Shown here: positions 1-6,126 of the stretch, piece by piece
How the letters are laid out: each line of letters starts with the position of its first letter
Numbering within the stretch: the first letter of the stretch is position 1
Source of the DNA: Bacteroidales bacterium UBA3742
Lineage (GTDB): Bacteria; Bacteroidota; Bacteroidia; Bacteroidales; Paludibacteraceae
NCBI GenBank assembly: GCA_002371785.1
Contig: DFGU01000086.1
Span: forward strand, 1-22,900
Direction of reading: 5' to 3'
Length of the DNA: 22,900 nt
Position numbers and translations under genes: made by a program
Notes under the pieces: generated by a model
Database searches by the model: none
Told to the model about the DNA's origin: nothing
The model's input: the letters and a program-made list of their open reading frames with translations, nothing else

Positions 1-57
1 AGCAAACATCCCCACGGCGCAAAGCTGCATAAGCAGGAGAGTAGTCAATCGAGTCAT
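1..57 (-). CDS. N-terminus of an exported protein (cut by window edge)
   Basis: Reading leftwards from the ATG at 57-55 gives 19 open codons that run off the window. The peptide, MTRLTTLLLMQLCAVGMFA, looks like a signal peptide: an Arg near the start, a Leu-rich core and small residues at the end. A well-formed promoter lies about 30 bases upstream, which supports a real start here. The mature protein is outside the window, so nothing can be said about its function. Confidence 0.6.
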   Translation of the reverse strand, partial: MTRLTTLLLMQLCAVGMFA

Positions 58-87
58 ACCATCAAGTTATTATTCTTTTTTCGGCTA

Positions 88-119
88 CAAAATTATACAA
101 AAATTCGGACATCTGCAAA
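88..119 (-). promoter_or_regulatory. Bacteroidota-type promoter for the exported protein at 1-57
   Basis: On the minus strand TTTG (119-116) is followed by a 20-nt spacer and TAATTTTG (95-88), which matches the -33/-7 consensus exactly. Transcription should begin near 80, leaving a short leader before the ATG at 57. Confidence 0.8.
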
Positions 120-148
120 TTTTTGTGGAGATTTTTATAAAAAATAAG

Positions 149-174
149 AAAATCGCACCCGAAAGTGCGATTTT
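149..174 (-). terminator. Terminator after the macro-domain-like gene
   Basis: The hairpin has a perfect 10-bp stem (149-158 with 165-174) and a 6-nt loop. The stem has a GC-rich top on an A/T base, so it ends in U's on the minus-strand transcript. It lies 9 bases past the stop of the gene ending at 183. Confidence 0.8.
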
Positions 175-182
175 AATTACTT

Positions 183-635
183 TCACCAATTATCTGCATT
201 ACGGTCGGCATCGTGGTCGAAGGAGCGGCAGAAGCGATCGTAATCGTCGTTGACGATCTTGGCAAACGATTCGGGCAAGAGGATGTTATCGGTATGGATC
301 GCATGGGCGAAGAGCGGCGCTATCTCGTCGGCCGTAAAGCCGGCTATGCCGCAGCCGATCGGCGTAACGAGGAATGTGAGTTCGGGATGCGCCTTGGCAA
401 ACGCGATGAACTCATCCACATAGGGCCGGATGGTATCCACCCCACCCTGCATGGTAGGGATGGCGTAGCTCTGGCCCTGCAGACCAATGCCCTGCCCCCA
501 TATGGCGCCAAATTGCTCGGCAGCTACACGCGCGGCTCCGCCGGCGTGCATGCCTGCCAGATTACTACCGAAGACAAAGATCTCGTTCGATTTCAACTCC
601 GTAATCCATTCTGGTGTAAATGCTCGATTGTACAT
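183..635 (-). CDS. Macro-domain-like protein (A1S_2505-type family)
   Basis: This is a 150-residue soluble protein without a signal peptide. After a short lead it reads IFVFGSNLAGMHAGGAA (residues 19-35), then GQGIGLQGQSYAIPT, and later FLVTPIGCGIAGF. The order, an N-terminal G-S-N followed by G-G-A-A, a Gly-rich loop and a later I-G-C-G-x-A-G, resembles the ligand loops of macro domains, which bind ADP-ribose-type ligands. Similar bacterial proteins are filed under the A1S_2505 phage non-structural family name; that name is from memory. The start codon directly follows the TAG of the upstream ybjQ-like gene, so the two are probably translated together from the promoter at 985-1016. A terminator follows at 149-174. 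Ligand binding is inference; the family resemblance is fairly clear. Confidence 0.75.
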   Translation of the reverse strand: MYNRAFTPEWITELKSNEIFVFGSNLAGMHAGGAARVAAEQFGAIWGQGIGLQGQSYAIPTMQGGVDTIRPYVDEFIAFAKAHPELTFLVTPIGCGIAGFTADEIAPLFAHAIHTDNILLPESFAKIVNDDYDRFCRSFDHDADRNADNW

Positions 636-956
636 CTAGTTGATCACTACGGCGGTGCCGGAGATGGAAATCATGATCATGCTGCTGGTCTGGCCCATGG
701 TCTCATAGCCGAAATGAACGCCTACGATGGCATTGGCTCCCATGGCCTCAGCACGCTCTATCATCTCGCGTTGTGCCGTCTCGCGTCCCTCGAGCATGGC
801 GTTCTCGTAACTCTCGGTGCGTCCGCCGAAGAAATCGCGCAGCGAGGCGCCGATATCCTTAAGGAAATTCATGCCGAAGATAACTTCTCCGGACACAAGA
901 CCTTTGTACTCTCTAATAGTGTGACCTTCGATGGTCGGGGTAGTAGTGATCAACAT
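636..956 (-). CDS. ybjQ: YbjQ/UPF0145 family protein
   Basis: This 106-residue protein fits the YbjQ/UPF0145 (DUF74) family in length and pattern: an N-terminal T-x-T-x-x-I-x-G, then YKGLVSGEVIFG, a conserved central RTESYE (about residues 46-51), and AMGANAIVGVHF before a C-terminal strand ending in SGTAVVIN. Family members form pentameric rings. They have been suggested to bind metals, but the role is not settled. It is the first gene of a two-gene unit with the macro-like gene: its TAG and the next ATG are contiguous. The promoter at 985-1016 gives it a leader of about 20 nt. Confidence 0.9.
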   Translation of the reverse strand: MLITTTPTIEGHTIREYKGLVSGEVIFGMNFLKDIGASLRDFFGGRTESYENAMLEGRETAQREMIERAEAMGANAIVGVHFGYETMGQTSSMIMISISGTAVVIN

Positions 957-984
957 AGCATTAAAAAGGATTTAATTTCGGGTG

Positions 985-1016
985 CAAAGGTACAAAAAAA
1001 ATCGCACATATGCAAA
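985..1016 (-). promoter_or_regulatory. Promoter of the ybjQ/macro-like unit
   Basis: TTTG (1016-1013), a 20-nt spacer and TACCTTTG (992-985) on the minus strand match the consensus exactly. The -33 TTTG lies in the loop of the terminator hairpin at 997-1032, so the terminator of one unit and the promoter of the next share bases. Confidence 0.85.
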
Positions 1017-1032
1017 TTTATGTGCGATTTTT
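997..1032 (-). terminator. Terminator of the 146-residue gene, overlapping a promoter
   Basis: The stem is a perfect 14 bp (997-1010 with 1019-1032) with an 8-nt loop, and on the minus strand it runs into eight T's. It begins 11 bases past the stop of the gene ending at 1043. The downstream arm and U-tract form the spacer of the next promoter. Confidence 0.85.
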
Positions 1033-1042
1033 CTGCTTTCTG

Positions 1043-1483
1043 TTAGGTCTGACATACATCGGCATTCTGCCTTATACAGCGATATATCTCGGAAAACATC
1101 CATCCGTAGAAGTGCTTGTGCTGCTTGCTGTCGGCGGGGAAGCCGGCACGGTACTCCGCGTATTTCTCTTGCCAGATCTTCGCCTGGGCGATATCTTCTT
1201 CCGTAAACTCCTCCGGATGATAGCATATGCGCTCAATGTCATGCGCCATGCGCTGCGCCGCCTTAATCATCTCGCGGTTGCGGGTCGCGCCATCGGACCA
1301 CGGACCTTCGTGCATGCGCATCAGGTACAATTCGTGCCAGAGACTGCCATTGGAGGCAATACTCTTTTCGCCTTGCCAGCGCAAGCGGCTGATCCAACGA
1401 GCACGCTTGGCTTGGCCTTCTTTAACAGAGTCGAGTGCTCCACGCACCGACACAATGCCTTCAACATATAATACTCTTGCCAT
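1043..1483 (-). CDS. Hypothetical protein, 146 residues
   Basis: I do not recognise this protein. It starts MARVLYVEGIVSVRGAL and continues with many charged and aromatic residues, several Trp, and a helical-looking second half. It has no signal peptide or membrane segment, so it should be cytoplasmic. A Cys in RICYHPEEF and two near the C-terminus do not form an obvious metal motif. The coding call rests on the length, the ATG start and the strong terminator directly after it (997-1032). No TAnnTTTG promoter is visible just upstream. A 3-4 unit heptamer array lies there instead, so it may be read from the DUF3987 promoter if the inverted repeat at 1683-1765 does not stop transcription. Confidence 0.7.
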   Translation of the reverse strand: MARVLYVEGIVSVRGALDSVKEGQAKRARWISRLRWQGEKSIASNGSLWHELYLMRMHEGPWSDGATRNREMIKAAQRMAHDIERICYHPEEFTEEDIAQAKIWQEKYAEYRAGFPADSKQHKHFYGWMFSEIYRCIRQNADVCQT

Positions 1484-1502
1484 AATGATAGAATTTTTGG
1501 GC

Positions 1503-1530
1503 TTTCAGCTATCAGCTATCAGCCGTCTGT
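1503..1530. repeat. Heptamer array, unit TATCAGC
   Basis: Three clear 7-nt units (TTTCAGC, TATCAGC, TATCAGC) and a degenerate fourth lie 20 bases upstream of the 146-residue gene. The same unit recurs at 16764-16798 beside mutS. On the minus strand the unit reads GCTGATA and contains TGA. Confidence 0.75.
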
Positions 1531-1682
1531 TAATGATTTTGGGTGGGTTTGCTTAGCCTTTCCTTATGGTGTTCTATGCTCAATGGTCTAGGATTAGCCC
1601 GACTTAAGCATGACTTGCCCCTTACTTGAGCATGAGGGATGTCGGATAAAATCCGACGGAAATGAACATACCATATTTTGAG

Positions 1683-1765
1683 GTGGCAAAGTGGCAAAGT
1701 TGACAAAGTAGTTGTAAATAAGCGAATTAACGCGTTTCGAACTTTGCCACTTTGTCACTTTGTCA
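1683..1765. repeat. Inverted repeat built from TGRCAAAG octamers
   Basis: On the minus strand the DUF3987 stop codon is itself the first TGA of TGACAAAG-TGACAAAG-TGGCAAAG. About 30 bases further, the same three-unit octamer array appears inverted (plus strand 1684-1709). The arms can pair over about 25 bases with a few mismatches and G-U pairs. This could be a terminator, though without a clean U-tract, or the end of an inserted element. A second small perfect hairpin (7-bp stem, 3-nt loop) lies at 1641-1657. I see no gene in 1531-1682. Confidence 0.7.
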
Positions 1766-3058
1766 TCCAACTTTTTGATAAACGCCATACTCAGCCTTCT
1801 CAATTAGACCCTCGCGAAGCCATTTTTCATTCCATCGAAAAGCAGTTCGAGGAGAGATGCCGTGCGCCTGAGCCTCGGCAACCAAATCCTTGTGCGCATA
1901 CTTAGGCTTTAGGTGGTCAAAAAGGATGCGGCGCTGGTCAAGGGGACGGATGTCGGGGACGAGGTCCTGGGCATCACCATCGATGAGGCGGTAGGCGGCT
2001 GCCATATGGAGGAGGAGACGGCTGCCGATGAGTTCGGCGGTGGCGTAGTCATAATCAGAGCAGAGGAGCACATCGGAGCTGACGCTCCTCAAAGGGGACG
2101 TACTATGAGCGTCCGAATTCATTTCGGACGAAATGGACGAAGACTGTCTCATCGCCGTCAGTATCATCGCGATACGTTCTATCTGTACCGCCATCCTTAT
2201 TACCGTCGAGTGGAAATTGTCGCCGAGGAGCGAGATGAGCGTGGCATACTCTGTCTGCAGGTGTTCACCGAGGCGCTCCTTCTGGGCGTCCGTGAGGCTC
2301 CACTCGCGCTCGGGCGAGGCGAGAAGCGATTCGTACGTACGCAGGAGGCGATGGCCGACTTGCTTGGGGATAACGCTCTGTCCACCCTTGGAACTCACAT
2401 AGCGCTTGTCGAAGGGATTGGTGCCACGAATGACGACCGTCAGCAAGCGGGAGAAATAGCCGTTCTCCACCGAGGGCACCAGGGCGCGGTACTGATTGAA
2501 CGTACCGGTTAGAAGCATACTGAGGCGCGGATTCTGGATCTCGGACGAGCCGTTGCAGCGGTTGCGGGAGATGGGTTCGTGCTCGGCGGCTTTACGCAGG
2601 GCGGTGTTGTAGTTAGCGGCGCTCGACTTCCAGATGTCCGTAATGACCGAGCCTTCGGACTCGTGCATATAGCCGCAGCCGTTCTGCGATGCCAAGGCTT
2701 TGTACCAGGCCGGCAGGGTACTGTCGCCCGCGATAAGCATGGGGTACTGCTCGTCCAGAACGCGCACCATCTCCAGCGCCTGACCGGCGATACCCTTGCC
2801 GCTCGCCGCAGCCGCCAGGATGAAGCACTGGAGGTTGGCGTAGTACTTCTTGCCGGTCGGGCCGTACGTAAAGTACAAATTAGGTACGCACGCACTTGCG
2901 GCCGCGAGGGTGGCCATGAGCAGGATGTCCTGCTCATCGGGCGTCGAGGCCAGCGAAAGCATCTGTTGCAAACTCTCAGGAAGTTTTTGCATGTCGAGGT
3001 GATTGACGATGCGGAGGTCTTCCTGTGCCTCCGAAGAAATAGATTGGATTCTTTCCAT
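1763..3058 (-). CDS. DUF3987 domain protein, stand-alone
   Basis: This is a 431-residue DUF3987 protein, a Bacteroidota family related to the helicase part of primase-helicases and often carried on mobile elements. Family marks are a P-loop-like AAAASGKGIA (residues 82-91, Lys88), HESEGSVITDIWKSS (about 132-146), ALRKAAEHEPISRNR, then EIQNPRLSMLLTGTF and PSVENGYFSR. The last 50 residues look like a winged-helix domain. Relatives often sit behind a VirE or BT4734-type N-terminal domain; here the protein starts directly at DUF3987 and no such gene is adjacent. A Ser-rich stretch near residues 303-330 coincides with palindromic DNA. It has its own promoter (3130-3161), and its stop codon is part of the octamer repeat. 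Enzymatic activity is uncertain. Confidence 0.85.
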   Translation of the reverse strand: MERIQSISSEAQEDLRIVNHLDMQKLPESLQQMLSLASTPDEQDILLMATLAAASACVPNLYFTYGPTGKKYYANLQCFILAAAASGKGIAGQALEMVRVLDEQYPMLIAGDSTLPAWYKALASQNGCGYMHESEGSVITDIWKSSAANYNTALRKAAEHEPISRNRCNGSSEIQNPRLSMLLTGTFNQYRALVPSVENGYFSRLLTVVIRGTNPFDKRYVSSKGGQSVIPKQVGHRLLRTYESLLASPEREWSLTDAQKERLGEHLQTEYATLISLLGDNFHSTVIRMAVQIERIAMILTAMRQSSSISSEMNSDAHSTSPLRSVSSDVLLCSDYDYATAELIGSRLLLHMAAAYRLIDGDAQDLVPDIRPLDQRRILFDHLKPKYAHKDLVAEAQAHGISPRTAFRWNEKWLREGLIEKAEYGVYQKVG

Positions 3059-3129
3059 AATTAAAGTAGGTTTTTAAATAGTTAATAAATATGAGCCGAC
3101 CATCGTCGACTGTTTTTCAAAATCGGGTG

Positions 3130-3161
3130 CAAAGGTACGACAAAAAATCGATATCTGCAAG
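3130..3161 (-). promoter_or_regulatory. Promoter of the DUF3987 gene
   Basis: CTTG (3161-3158), a 20-nt spacer and TACCTTTG (3137-3130) lie on the minus strand, leaving a leader of about 65 nt before the ATG at 3058. The -33 element has C in place of the first T. Confidence 0.8.
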
Positions 3162-3448
3162 CTTTTGTCCCCCGTTTTGTAACCAGACCGACTTTTTAGG
3201 GCTCCCGCAAATTTTAATTTGTGGGAAGAGGAGGAATCGCGACAATTACATAAGATACAGAGTATCGCAATCATTGATCGCCGATTCCGACGACAAATAT
3301 ACGTTAAAGATTAGGTATTTTGCAAATTTTTTCGCAAAAAAAGTGCGTTATTCTACCTTTCGGACAAATATTTGCGGATTTTTTTAACACTTTCGCCCTC
3401 GAAGAGAATAAAAGTTGGCGAAAAATGAGATAGTCTAACGAAGAAGCA
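3162..3448. other. AT-rich gap, no gene seen
   Basis: I find no convincing gene here. A hairpin with an 11-bp stem (3203-3213 with 3216-3226, one G-T pair) could help end transcripts or be an old terminator. Fragments that look like decayed promoters (TTTGC-plus-T runs, TACCTTTC) occur at 3319-3400 but have the wrong spacing. Confidence 0.5.
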
Positions 3449-3474
3449 AAAAATCGCTCGTGGGAGCGATTTTT
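3449..3474 (-). terminator. Terminator after the TIR/zinc-ribbon region
   Basis: A perfect 11-bp stem (3449-3459 with 3464-3474) with a 4-nt loop ends in a run of six T's on the minus strand. It overlaps the stop codon of the zinc-ribbon segment by 2 bases. The transcript of the TIR gene therefore ends after the zinc ribbon, not directly after the TIR stop. Confidence 0.85.
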
Positions 3475-3583
3475 ATCTAAGAATTTTCGTACCGCATCGC
3501 TTGCAGAAGGCAGCACCGGGGGTGAGGGGCGTGCCGCACCTACGGCAGAAGCGCGGGGCGGATGGTTCAAAATTACAACTTTA
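3473..3583 (-). pseudogene. Zinc-ribbon segment in frame behind the TIR gene's tandem stops
   Basis: The TIR gene ends in two consecutive TAA codons. The same frame then stays open for 35 codons to another TAA at 3475-3473. These codons encode a classic zinc ribbon, C-x2-C-G-T-P-x7-C-x2-C-G-T (Cys at codons 12, 15, 26 and 29), and a basic end. No ATG, GTG or TTG occurs in the frame, so it is not an independent gene by normal rules. Zinc ribbons of this kind are common partners of DUF805 domains, which suggests it was once the C-terminus of the upstream protein. It could instead be made by read-through. The intact cysteines argue that any loss of coding is recent. Confidence 0.65.
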
Positions 3584-4954
3584 TTATTCTGCCGGGGCAG
3601 GGTCCGAGGAGGTAGAGGTAGAAGTAGCGGTGCCGGTGAGATTAAAATTAACGGAATTGCCGGAGGCATTGGTAAATATTCCAGAGTACATGGCATGGGT
3701 GCCGGAAATAGTTAAGGTGCCCTCAAAGACACCGGTATAAGCAGAGTCTGTAAAAGCCTCAAAAGAGAGTTCGCGGGTCTGCTCGTTATACTCTCTCAAC
3801 CGAATTGTGCGCGTGACACGACGTCCCTTGCGGTCGACATAGTACTCACCGCTCTGCGAAGCGGCATTGTATATCAATTCGGCAGGATCTACCATCGTTC
3901 CCTCGAAGTATAAGTCATACCGTAGCGGAAGCGTCTCTTCCACCAGTTCGTAATTTACTTCTTCTACGGGCGGGTTCTCTCGCCCCATCGCCATAACGAA
4001 CAGCACAAGCATGAACGCAGACAGCACACCGGTAAGAATAGAAATCCAGCGGCGCTGCAATTGTTGCCAAAGCGAGCTCTCATGGCTAATATCCGCCGAT
4101 ACAGGTTCACCATAGGAATTGGCTCCTGGCGTGGGCTCCATCAGCGCGAGCACCAGGTCGTAGACCGGACAGAGAATCCACCAGCCGCTATGATTGGTAT
4201 CGTGCAGGCGACGCACCCATACCGATACAGTAGGCGGTAGCAGGAAGAGCCACAGAACACAATATACCCCCAGCCAAGCATCGTCGCAATAATCATATCC
4301 ATAGATAGAAAAAGCAGTCATCGTGAGTACCCATCGGAAGAGTATCCACCACCAGAACTCAGAACGGCTTGCCCGCCCTCGGAGAAGCGTATACTGACGG
4401 AAGCAGCGAACAATAGACACACCCAGGGGCACGTAGGTTTTGTCCTGGGAAACGTACACGACTTTCTCCTCCACCACCTTTTCTACTACCTTCTCTACTA
4501 CCGGCTCGGGTTGAGGTGCCGGTTTGGGTTCGGGCTTCCGGTACGGGATATTGAGCCACTTGCATATATCCTGCAGCATGCGCTCAAGAGCTTGCTCGTC
4601 GGTAGCATCGACACGTTGCTTAAGGCCGAACATGAAGTTGAACCAGTCACCCATCGGCGTTTGGTCGAGATTGACGATGACGATGCGTTTTTTCTTGTTC
4701 TGCGCGTAACTGATTTCGCGGACCGTCCAGTCGGTCTCAAAGTTCTCAATCTTAGCATGGTTTTGGGAGAACATGAAAAGGAATAGGTCCGCCTGGTCGA
4801 TCGCCCGCATGATGATGTTTGCGAACTGGGCATCGCTCTCGATACCCTCCAGGTCGATCCAGCAGCGTTCACCGGTAGCCGCCTCGATCTTATCCTTGAG
4901 GGGGAAGACCAGATCCTTGTCCGCGCGCTTGTAAGAAATGAATATACGATTCAT
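3584..4954 (-). CDS. TIR-DUF805 membrane protein with C-terminal beta domain
   Basis: The protein has 456 residues. Residues 1-135 form a TIR domain: RIFISYKR at the start, CWIDLEGIES as the BB-loop region, and TDWTVREISYA, whose Glu80 is in the position of the catalytic Glu of NAD-cleaving TIRs. A Pro/Glu/Val linker (140-168) follows with a repeated VVEKVVEKVV. Residues 183-283 form DUF805, a small membrane domain, with LLRGRASRSEFWWW, VRRLHDTNHSGWW and PGANSYG. Another membrane segment lies at 304-322. Residues 344-441 look like the small beta domain of Bacteroidales lipoproteins (REYNEQTRELSF, FEGTL, YSGIFTNASG, FNL). Topology is inferred: cytoplasmic TIR, membrane middle, periplasmic C-terminus. 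It has its own promoter and no obvious partner gene. Defence or signalling by NAD cleavage is plausible but unproven. Confidence 0.88.
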   Translation of the reverse strand: MNRIFISYKRADKDLVFPLKDKIEAATGERCWIDLEGIESDAQFANIIMRAIDQADLFLFMFSQNHAKIENFETDWTVREISYAQNKKKRIVIVNLDQTPMGDWFNFMFGLKQRVDATDEQALERMLQDICKWLNIPYRKPEPKPAPQPEPVVEKVVEKVVEEKVVYVSQDKTYVPLGVSIVRCFRQYTLLRGRASRSEFWWWILFRWVLTMTAFSIYGYDYCDDAWLGVYCVLWLFLLPPTVSVWVRRLHDTNHSGWWILCPVYDLVLALMEPTPGANSYGEPVSADISHESSLWQQLQRRWISILTGVLSAFMLVLFVMAMGRENPPVEEVNYELVEETLPLRYDLYFEGTMVDPAELIYNAASQSGEYYVDRKGRRVTRTIRLREYNEQTRELSFEAFTDSAYTGVFEGTLTISGTHAMYSGIFTNASGNSVNFNLTGTATSTSTSSDPAPAE

Positions 4955-4983
4955 GATGTGAGTGTTTTTATCCTTTTAGGCTA

Positions 4984-5015
4984 CAAAATTACGGAAAAAA
5001 TCGGATATGTGCAAA
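4984..5015 (-). promoter_or_regulatory. Promoter of the TIR-DUF805 gene
   Basis: TTTG (5015-5012), a 20-nt spacer and TAATTTTG (4991-4984) match the consensus exactly on the minus strand. The expected start of transcription is about 20 nt upstream of the ATG at 4954. Confidence 0.85.
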
Positions 5016-5045
5016 TTTTTGTGGGGGAATTTCGTGAAAAAACAA

Positions 5046-5073
5046 AAAAATCCCACCCGAAGGCAGGATTTTT
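5046..5073 (-). terminator. rpsO terminator
   Basis: On the minus strand the stem closes a TTCG tetraloop (5058-5061). Nine pairs, two of them G-U, are extended by A-T pairs, and a run of T's follows. It lies 19 bases past the rpsO stop and just ahead of the TIR promoter. Confidence 0.8.
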
Positions 5074-5092
5074 GAGAATAGAAGGTTGTGGA

Positions 5093-5362
5093 TTACTTAC
5101 GGATACCGAGTTGCTTAATAATAGCACGGTAGCGCTCAATGTCTTTAGCCTTGAGGTAATCCAGCAGGCGGCGACGCTTACCTACGAGGTTGGTCAGTGC
5201 ACGCTCGGTGTTGAAGTCCTTGCGGTTCTGCTTGAGGTGCTCGGTAAGGTGGTTGATACGGAAGGTGAACAGAGCGATTTGGCTCTCTGCAGCACCGGTG
5301 TTCTTGGCGTCGTTGCCATACTGAGCAAAGAGCTCAGCTTTCTTCTCAGATGTTAAATACAT
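5093..5362 (-). CDS. rpsO: 30S ribosomal protein S15
   Basis: The protein has 89 residues, the usual length of S15. It starts MYLTSEKKAELFAQYG and contains GAAESQIALFTFRI, LTEHLKQNRKDFNTERAL, LVGKRRRLLDYLK and the C-terminal YRAIIKQLGIRK, all characteristic of S15. S15 binds the central domain of 16S rRNA early in 30S assembly. The gene stands alone with its own promoter (5488-5519), a leader of about 120 nt and a terminator. In other bacteria S15 represses its own mRNA through the leader; that is possible here but the known leader structures are not evident. Confidence 0.97.
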   Translation of the reverse strand: MYLTSEKKAELFAQYGNDAKNTGAAESQIALFTFRINHLTEHLKQNRKDFNTERALTNLVGKRRRLLDYLKAKDIERYRAIIKQLGIRK

Positions 5363-5487
5363 AAAATGATTTACGATTTGACGATTTACGATGTACGATT
5401 ATCGTCGGTTAAACAATAGTGGCTGAAGCAGGATCGCAAGGATGGCAACTTCGCCACATCTACAGCTCTTCCATCGAAAAGCAGGTG
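5363..5487 (-). promoter_or_regulatory. rpsO mRNA leader
   Basis: About 120 nt separate the promoter's -7 element from the S15 start. The mRNA contains a small hairpin (TGGC, a 6-nt loop GAAGTT, then GCCA, near 5433-5446) and, just before the start codon, the heptamer array at 5366-5401. A leader this long is unusual among the genes here and would suit autoregulation, but I cannot identify a known S15-binding fold. Confidence 0.45.
5366..5401. repeat. Heptamer array, unit ACGATTT, in the rpsO leader
   Basis: There are five imperfect copies of ATGATTT/ACGATTT/ACGATGT/ACGATTA, with one extra G between units 2 and 3. The array ends 4 bases upstream of the rpsO start codon and would form the ribosome landing zone. 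Confidence 0.7.
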
Positions 5488-5519
5488 CAAAGGTACGGTT
5501 TTTTTTCGAAATACACAAA
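5488..5519 (-). promoter_or_regulatory. rpsO promoter
   Basis: TTTG (5519-5516), a 20-nt spacer and TACCTTTG (5495-5488) match the consensus exactly on the minus strand. Its -33 end is only 26 bases from that of the divergent rplS promoter. Confidence 0.85.
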
Positions 5520-5545
5520 AAAAAATGTAAAAAAAATGAAAAAAA

Positions 5546-5577
5546 TTTGCATATATGAAAAAAATGTAGTAATTTTG
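5546..5577 (+). promoter_or_regulatory. rplS promoter
   Basis: TTTG (5546-5549), a 20-nt spacer and TAATTTTG (5570-5577) match the consensus exactly. The leader to the ATG at 5698 is about 115 nt. The -7 box plus the next 12 bases are identical to those of the tRNA-Gln promoter at 9253-9284. Confidence 0.85.
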
Positions 5578-5697
5578 CACGCTTTTTCGCTGAAAAGGCA
5601 GCCATGTTGAGCCTCTGGCGATTGAAATAGGTCCGTCCGAATAGTAGTAAATGCTCAGCTTGGAGAAGTATTAATCCATATATTAAGGAATAGAGAA

Positions 5698-6051
5698 ATG
5701 GATTTGATTAAGATTGCCGAACAGGCATTCGCCGGTGAGAAGAAAGAGTTTCCGGCATTCAAGGCCGGTGACCAAATCACCGTAGCTTATCGTATTAAAG
5801 AGGGTAACAAGGAGCGTATTCAGGAGTTCCGCGGTGATGTGATCTGCATCCACGGTTCGGAAGACAAGAAGCGCTTCACGGTTCGTAAGATGAGCGGCAA
5901 CGTTGGCGTAGAGCGTATCTTCCCGATGGATAGCCCGTTTATCGAGAAAATCACGATCAACAAGTACGGTAAGGTTCGTCGCAGCAAGATCTACTACCTG
6001 CGCAACTTGACAGGTAAGAAGGCTCGCATCCAAGAGCGTCGAGTAAAGTAA
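5698..6051 (+). CDS. rplS: 50S ribosomal protein L19
   Basis: The 117-residue protein matches L19 in length and motifs: GDQITVAYRIKEGNKERIQEFRGDVI, FTVRKMSGNVGVERIFP, and the C-terminal KYGKVRRSKIYYLRNLTGKKARI. L19 lies at the interface of the 30S and 50S subunits. The gene has its own promoter and a long leader, and an intrinsic terminator follows at once. It pairs divergently with rpsO, so two ribosomal protein genes share one short regulatory region. Confidence 0.97.
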   Translation: MDLIKIAEQAFAGEKKEFPAFKAGDQITVAYRIKEGNKERIQEFRGDVICIHGSEDKKRFTVRKMSGNVGVERIFPMDSPFIEKITINKYGKVRRSKIYYLRNLTGKKARIQERRVK

Positions 6052-6081
6052 AAAAAAAGGAGCCTAGAGCTCTTTTTTTTT
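6052..6081 (+). terminator. rplS terminator
   Basis: Directly after the L19 stop, an A-rich arm ending GGAGC pairs, with one G-U, with GCTC followed by eight or nine T's, around a 5-nt loop. The A-run on the other side means it may also work from the minus strand. Confidence 0.75.
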
Positions 6082-6126
6082 ACTTTACAATTTATTCATT
6101 TTCGCATTTACTTATTTTTTCATTTT

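Noticed and set aside
213..1046. Open frame of 277 codons on the plus strand
   Set aside because: It is antisense to the ybjQ and macro-like genes, both of which match families, and its protein looks like none.
1763..3058. Integrative element around DUF3987
   Set aside because: No integrase, transposase, relaxase or attachment-site pair is visible; only the DUF3987 gene and the octamer repeat hint at mobility.
3319..3400. Further promoters
   Set aside because: TTTGC and TACCTTTC pieces occur, but the spacing is about 30 nt or the last G is missing.
5386..5610. Small Phe-rich proteins between rpsO and rplS
   Set aside because: These frames come from A/T runs of the divergent promoters and have no coding signal.
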